From Homalodisca vitripennis (Eukaryota > Arthropoda > Insecta > Hemiptera > Cicadellidae), in contig NC_060207.1 of NCBI RefSeq assembly GCF_021130785.1, forward strand, positions 105,994,001 to 106,058,000: a stretch of 64,000 nucleotides of DNA, given 5' to 3'. The position numbers and the translations under genes are program-made. Below are positions 60,608-64,000 of the stretch, one piece after another. Within the stretch, counting starts at the first letter, position 1, and each line of letters begins with the position of its first letter. The notes beneath the pieces were generated by a model, which worked only from the letters and a program-made list of their open reading frames with translations, made no database searches and was not told the DNA's origin.

Positions 60608-61099
60608 TATATTATATTATATGTAATTTATATATTTTTATTTATGTTTTAGGATCATTATGCTTCCTCTCTGTAAGGTTAATAAAAAAGTGACTTAAAA
60701 CTATACGAAATTCTCACTATGTAAGTTACTCAAAGTATACTTTATCAAACCTACCATGTTAAAAATATGTTTGACACACCAAAGAAATCAAAATTCACTA
60801 AAAAACAGGAATGAACAAATTTAGAAATCTTAATATCAATTCAGCATTATCATTTTGTAACTTCAGAAGCCTTATAGTCAGAACAAGACCAATTAGGATG
60901 GTGGTCAGTCCACTTTTTAATTAATTATTTTGATTAAATTAAAGGAGATAATAATATTGCACATATGAGTATATTTATTATATGAAGCAGTTCTACAACT
61001 AAGTGTTAATAACATCAAAATGTTAATTCTTTCAGGTTAATGTATGTTGCAAAGTAAGATGCGTGTTGTATGACACATTATTTCAACATTGAACTACTC
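60608..61099. other. AT-rich non-coding
   Basis: Nothing was recognised between the Helitron pair and repeat C. Confidence 0.45.
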
Positions 61100-61330
61100 C
61101 TCCCCTCACCACTCACCCCCCACTCTAGCAACACCACCAACACAGTGTCGGTGTCAGTTGCCATCAGATAAAGCTGACGCTCACTAGAACACCTGTTTAT
61201 CATCTGACACCTCGAGATCTCTCCTGTTTCATTTATGTCGCATTATTGTGCTAACAAACTTGCACAATATCTCCAAAGCCCTGACTTTCTCAGCATCACA
61301 GCATTCTCAGACATCGCTTGTAACTGTACA
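61100..61330 (+). repeat. Diverged interspersed repeat C, copy 2 (no MITE)
   Basis: Partner of 22540-22659. It continues past the point where the MITE sits in copy 1 (CTTTCTCAGCATCACAGCAT), so it represents the uninterrupted form. Confidence 0.55.
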
Positions 61331-61714
61331 GGTGGCTTTAACAAACGCATGATTTAGAGACCAGAATATAAAACAAATAAGCAATAAATAAACACAGTCT
61401 CTGTGCACTACGACGATGTATGCTCATCTGAAAGTATCAGACAACCGAATCACAAATACATCGTTTTTCTTTCTGAACATATCTATTTAGATATATAGTA
61501 TTTAAATTAAAACAAAATTTTAATTTACTGGTATATGTTTACTATTTTAAACCTGGTTTTTCAATCAATAAATTTAAAAAAGAGATAAGAATTATGGACA
61601 AATTATTCCGATGAGTTTAAGCTATGGATAGTTTTAAAATAAGTTGACACGACATCGTTTTAAGAAAACCAGTGTTTAAAGAAACTAATAATGCATAAAT
61701 CCAATTAAAAATAT

Positions 61715-62500
61715 AATTAAATGGACGTTAGCCAAGTCTGTTGCTTTAGAAGTTGGACAATTTCATTTCTGTTTGTCTGTCTCTATCTCTGTCCACACGT
61801 CTCGAAAACGAACTGATCTGTACACTTGAAAATTGTTCAAGAAGACTCATTTATTGTAGGCAACACTGGCTTTGATGGTGGTGTACGATGGAATTTTGCT
61901 GAGGCTTAGCTAATGTTGTTATATTGGTCTTATGGGTAACCGTAATGGCGACGATAGACAACAAAATAAATACATTTGCAATCGAGTTGAGCACAATCAT
62001 ATGAAACTTTAACGTGTGACATATTAATAGTAAAGAGTGGAAATTAAACGTTAAAAGTCGATAATAATATTTGATTTCAGTGCACCCTTGCGTTCTAGTA
62101 CCCTCCCTACCTCACCGGAAAATTATAAAAACACTGATATGAAACACAAGAAAAAAAAATTTAAAACATGTATGATGTGAGATGTTTAATACGAGTATGT
62201 ACATTTAAAACTTTACATAAACTTTATTCCTACATATTCAAGAATTAGTACTATGATTTTGCATGTCCAATCATGGAATTTGAATTAGTGTTATAGAAGT
62301 CAGTCAATAGGTTCACATAATTTCTTTTTCGTCTTACGGGAGATGTAAAATTGTCTTTTCTATGTGATGTATGTCAGTCTATTTGTCCGCAAAAAATCTT
62401 GAGAATAGCTACATATTTGAAATTTTGCGTACAACCCCACTTAAACGTCTTAGGAGACACGTGATGTGTTGTAGTCGTATCTTGTTCTACTGTGGCTAAG
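61715..62500 (+). repeat. Diverged interspersed repeat A, copy 2
   Basis: Partner of 7860-8545 on the same strand; shared landmarks are given there. No coding capacity. Confidence 0.6.
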
Positions 62501-64000
62501 ACAAGATGAGGGCATTTTTAACACGTTTTTACAGAAATTCTTAACGGAATACCATGAAACTCGTAAAGAGTTTTGGGTTACATGCTAAGATTAAGTGCAT
62601 ATTTTAGTTTCTTTGATAACCACATATGATATTATAACCATAAAGCGTTCTTACGTAGAAGCAGGGCTGAGCAGGGTTAAAAGGAATGTTTCTAGAGCAA
62701 AAGATCATATTCCAGATGGGTATGAAAAGAACTTGGTTTATCATTACGAAATAATACTGCATTACCACTCCTCAAATGCTCCTAGTAGAAGATATTCCCG
62801 GATAGTACAGCAGATACGTATCTGAAAGGTAAGATACTTATCATCTTTTGCAGTATCACAGCCTCTCAATGAACAAAACTGAATTCAAATTTAGTGTGGT
62901 AATTGAAATGTAGATCGTTCAACATAATCCAAGACAGAAATAAACCAAACACTCTGTAGAAACCCCCAAGGCGTTGTGAGAATAACAAATATCGAAGTAA
63001 CGAGTCTTAAAAATTACTTATCTTACGTTCAGACAATAAGGTAATAGTTAATGTTTACGACACCAAACTATCAGCATTCCTCATAAACAGTATGATGTTC
63101 ACTTCTAATCGAAAACTCAAATTAATATTAAGAGAAGGCCCCGACCGTAGATTACAGGAAATCTGGAGCAGCTTTATTGTTATCTATGTTATTATTAACT
63201 TAGTATACGTTACTTGCGCTTGCGCTGTAATAGTAATATATTATAAGAGGATTGTTCAGTACTACGATATGTTTTATAACGTGAATACCAGATATTCAGT
63301 GACTCTTCGACATGAAGTAGAATATCAATAATAATATAAAAATAACGCCCAGATCAAGGTGGACAATGAGGATGATTATAAGACCTGTATTATGAATACA
63401 GTAAAAATAACTTTATATGGATTACTGTGAATCTAAGTATAAGCATAGTATTTAGTGCAGGGTGGACAGTCAGGTCAGGGTTTGAGCAGCGGGTAGCAAG
63501 TAATTAGCTAGGGAACCTTTGATGTTATTAATGCTGCCAATAACGTTGTGTGCACCAATCTGTTGGTAATGTGTATTTAGCAGATAGTTCATTTTGTATA
63601 TTTTGTTTTGTTTTTAATAACAGTACTTAATATAACTTTCAGAAACTTAAGAATTGATAACAGTAATGATCGAAGGGAAGCTAATACTTTATTATTCAAA
63701 GGTAACCATAATTTGGTCGTAGTTTATAGATATGAATGGTTAACTATAATTTTCGTCCGAAACATATCATAACAGTAAAAAGGGTTTGTGTTTGCTGATA
63801 TCCTTGTTTTAGTAGAAATTGAACAAGTTTGGTTTAATAGCTTTAATGCTAATTAATAATAATTAATATATATGATACAAGAAATGTTTTCCTAATTTAA
63901 CTTTTATTAAATAACAAACAAAATAATTATGTACCCAATTTATTTCTCAAATTTATTACACATTATTCAAATAATATATAAAAGTCAATGCTGTGTCAGA
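62501..64000. other. AT-rich non-coding flank
   Basis: No gene was supported. The frames at 62595-62825 and 63092-63331 (76 and 79 codons) have no recognisable domain; the second has a hydrophobic stretch (FIVIYVIINLVYVTCACAVI) that could by chance look like a membrane helix. Confidence 0.4.

Overview
The window looks like about 64 kb of AT-rich intergenic or intronic insect DNA. I infer an insect, possibly hemipteran, from the Ty3/gypsy, CR1/Jockey-like LINE and Helitron content; the species cannot be fixed from the sequence. I found no convincing single-copy host gene. Nearly everything that can be explained is transposable-element or tandem-repeat DNA, and long AT-rich stretches between elements show only diverged repeats.

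Layout, left to right. 671-1379 is a 16-copy satellite with a 44-bp unit built around a perfect 14-bp palindrome. 2481-3882 is a decayed Helitron on the minus strand. 11184-19332 is a complete, apparently young Ty3/gypsy LTR retrotransposon: 1081-bp LTRs with no difference seen by eye, a 5-bp target duplication, Gag, and a Pol reached through a textbook -1 frameshift signal. 22660-22820 is a GC-rich hAT-type MITE. About 23721-24390 is a shattered transposon-like gene. 29339-32288 (minus) is a broken LINE with a 340-bp tandem duplication at its 5' end. 34205-35376 is a probable solo LTR related to the full element. 37411-42224 is a nearly full-length LINE whose intact ORF1 joins a FLYWCH-like zinc finger, a coiled coil and an SGNH esterase, followed by a broken endonuclease-RT ORF2. 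51645 to about 54115 (minus) is a third LINE, cut by a very long TG/CA microsatellite. About 57512-57714 is a tRNA-derived SINE. 58757-60607 holds two Helitrons joined exactly head to tail.

How the parts work together. The LTR element encodes the capsid protein, protease, reverse transcriptase, RNase H and integrase it needs, with the Gag:Pol ratio set by frameshifting. The LINE ORF1 and ORF2 would form the RNP for target-primed reverse transcription, although ORF2 is now broken. The SINE has no enzyme of its own; its tail shares a 14-nt motif plus a small hairpin with the 29.3-kb LINE tail, which suggests it borrowed that type of machinery. The Helitrons, the MITE and several diverged repeat pairs are non-autonomous.

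Most noteworthy: the Helitron concatemer, the FLYWCH/coiled-coil/SGNH ORF1, the complete frameshift cassette, the palindromic satellite with higher-order structure, and the SINE/LINE tail match.
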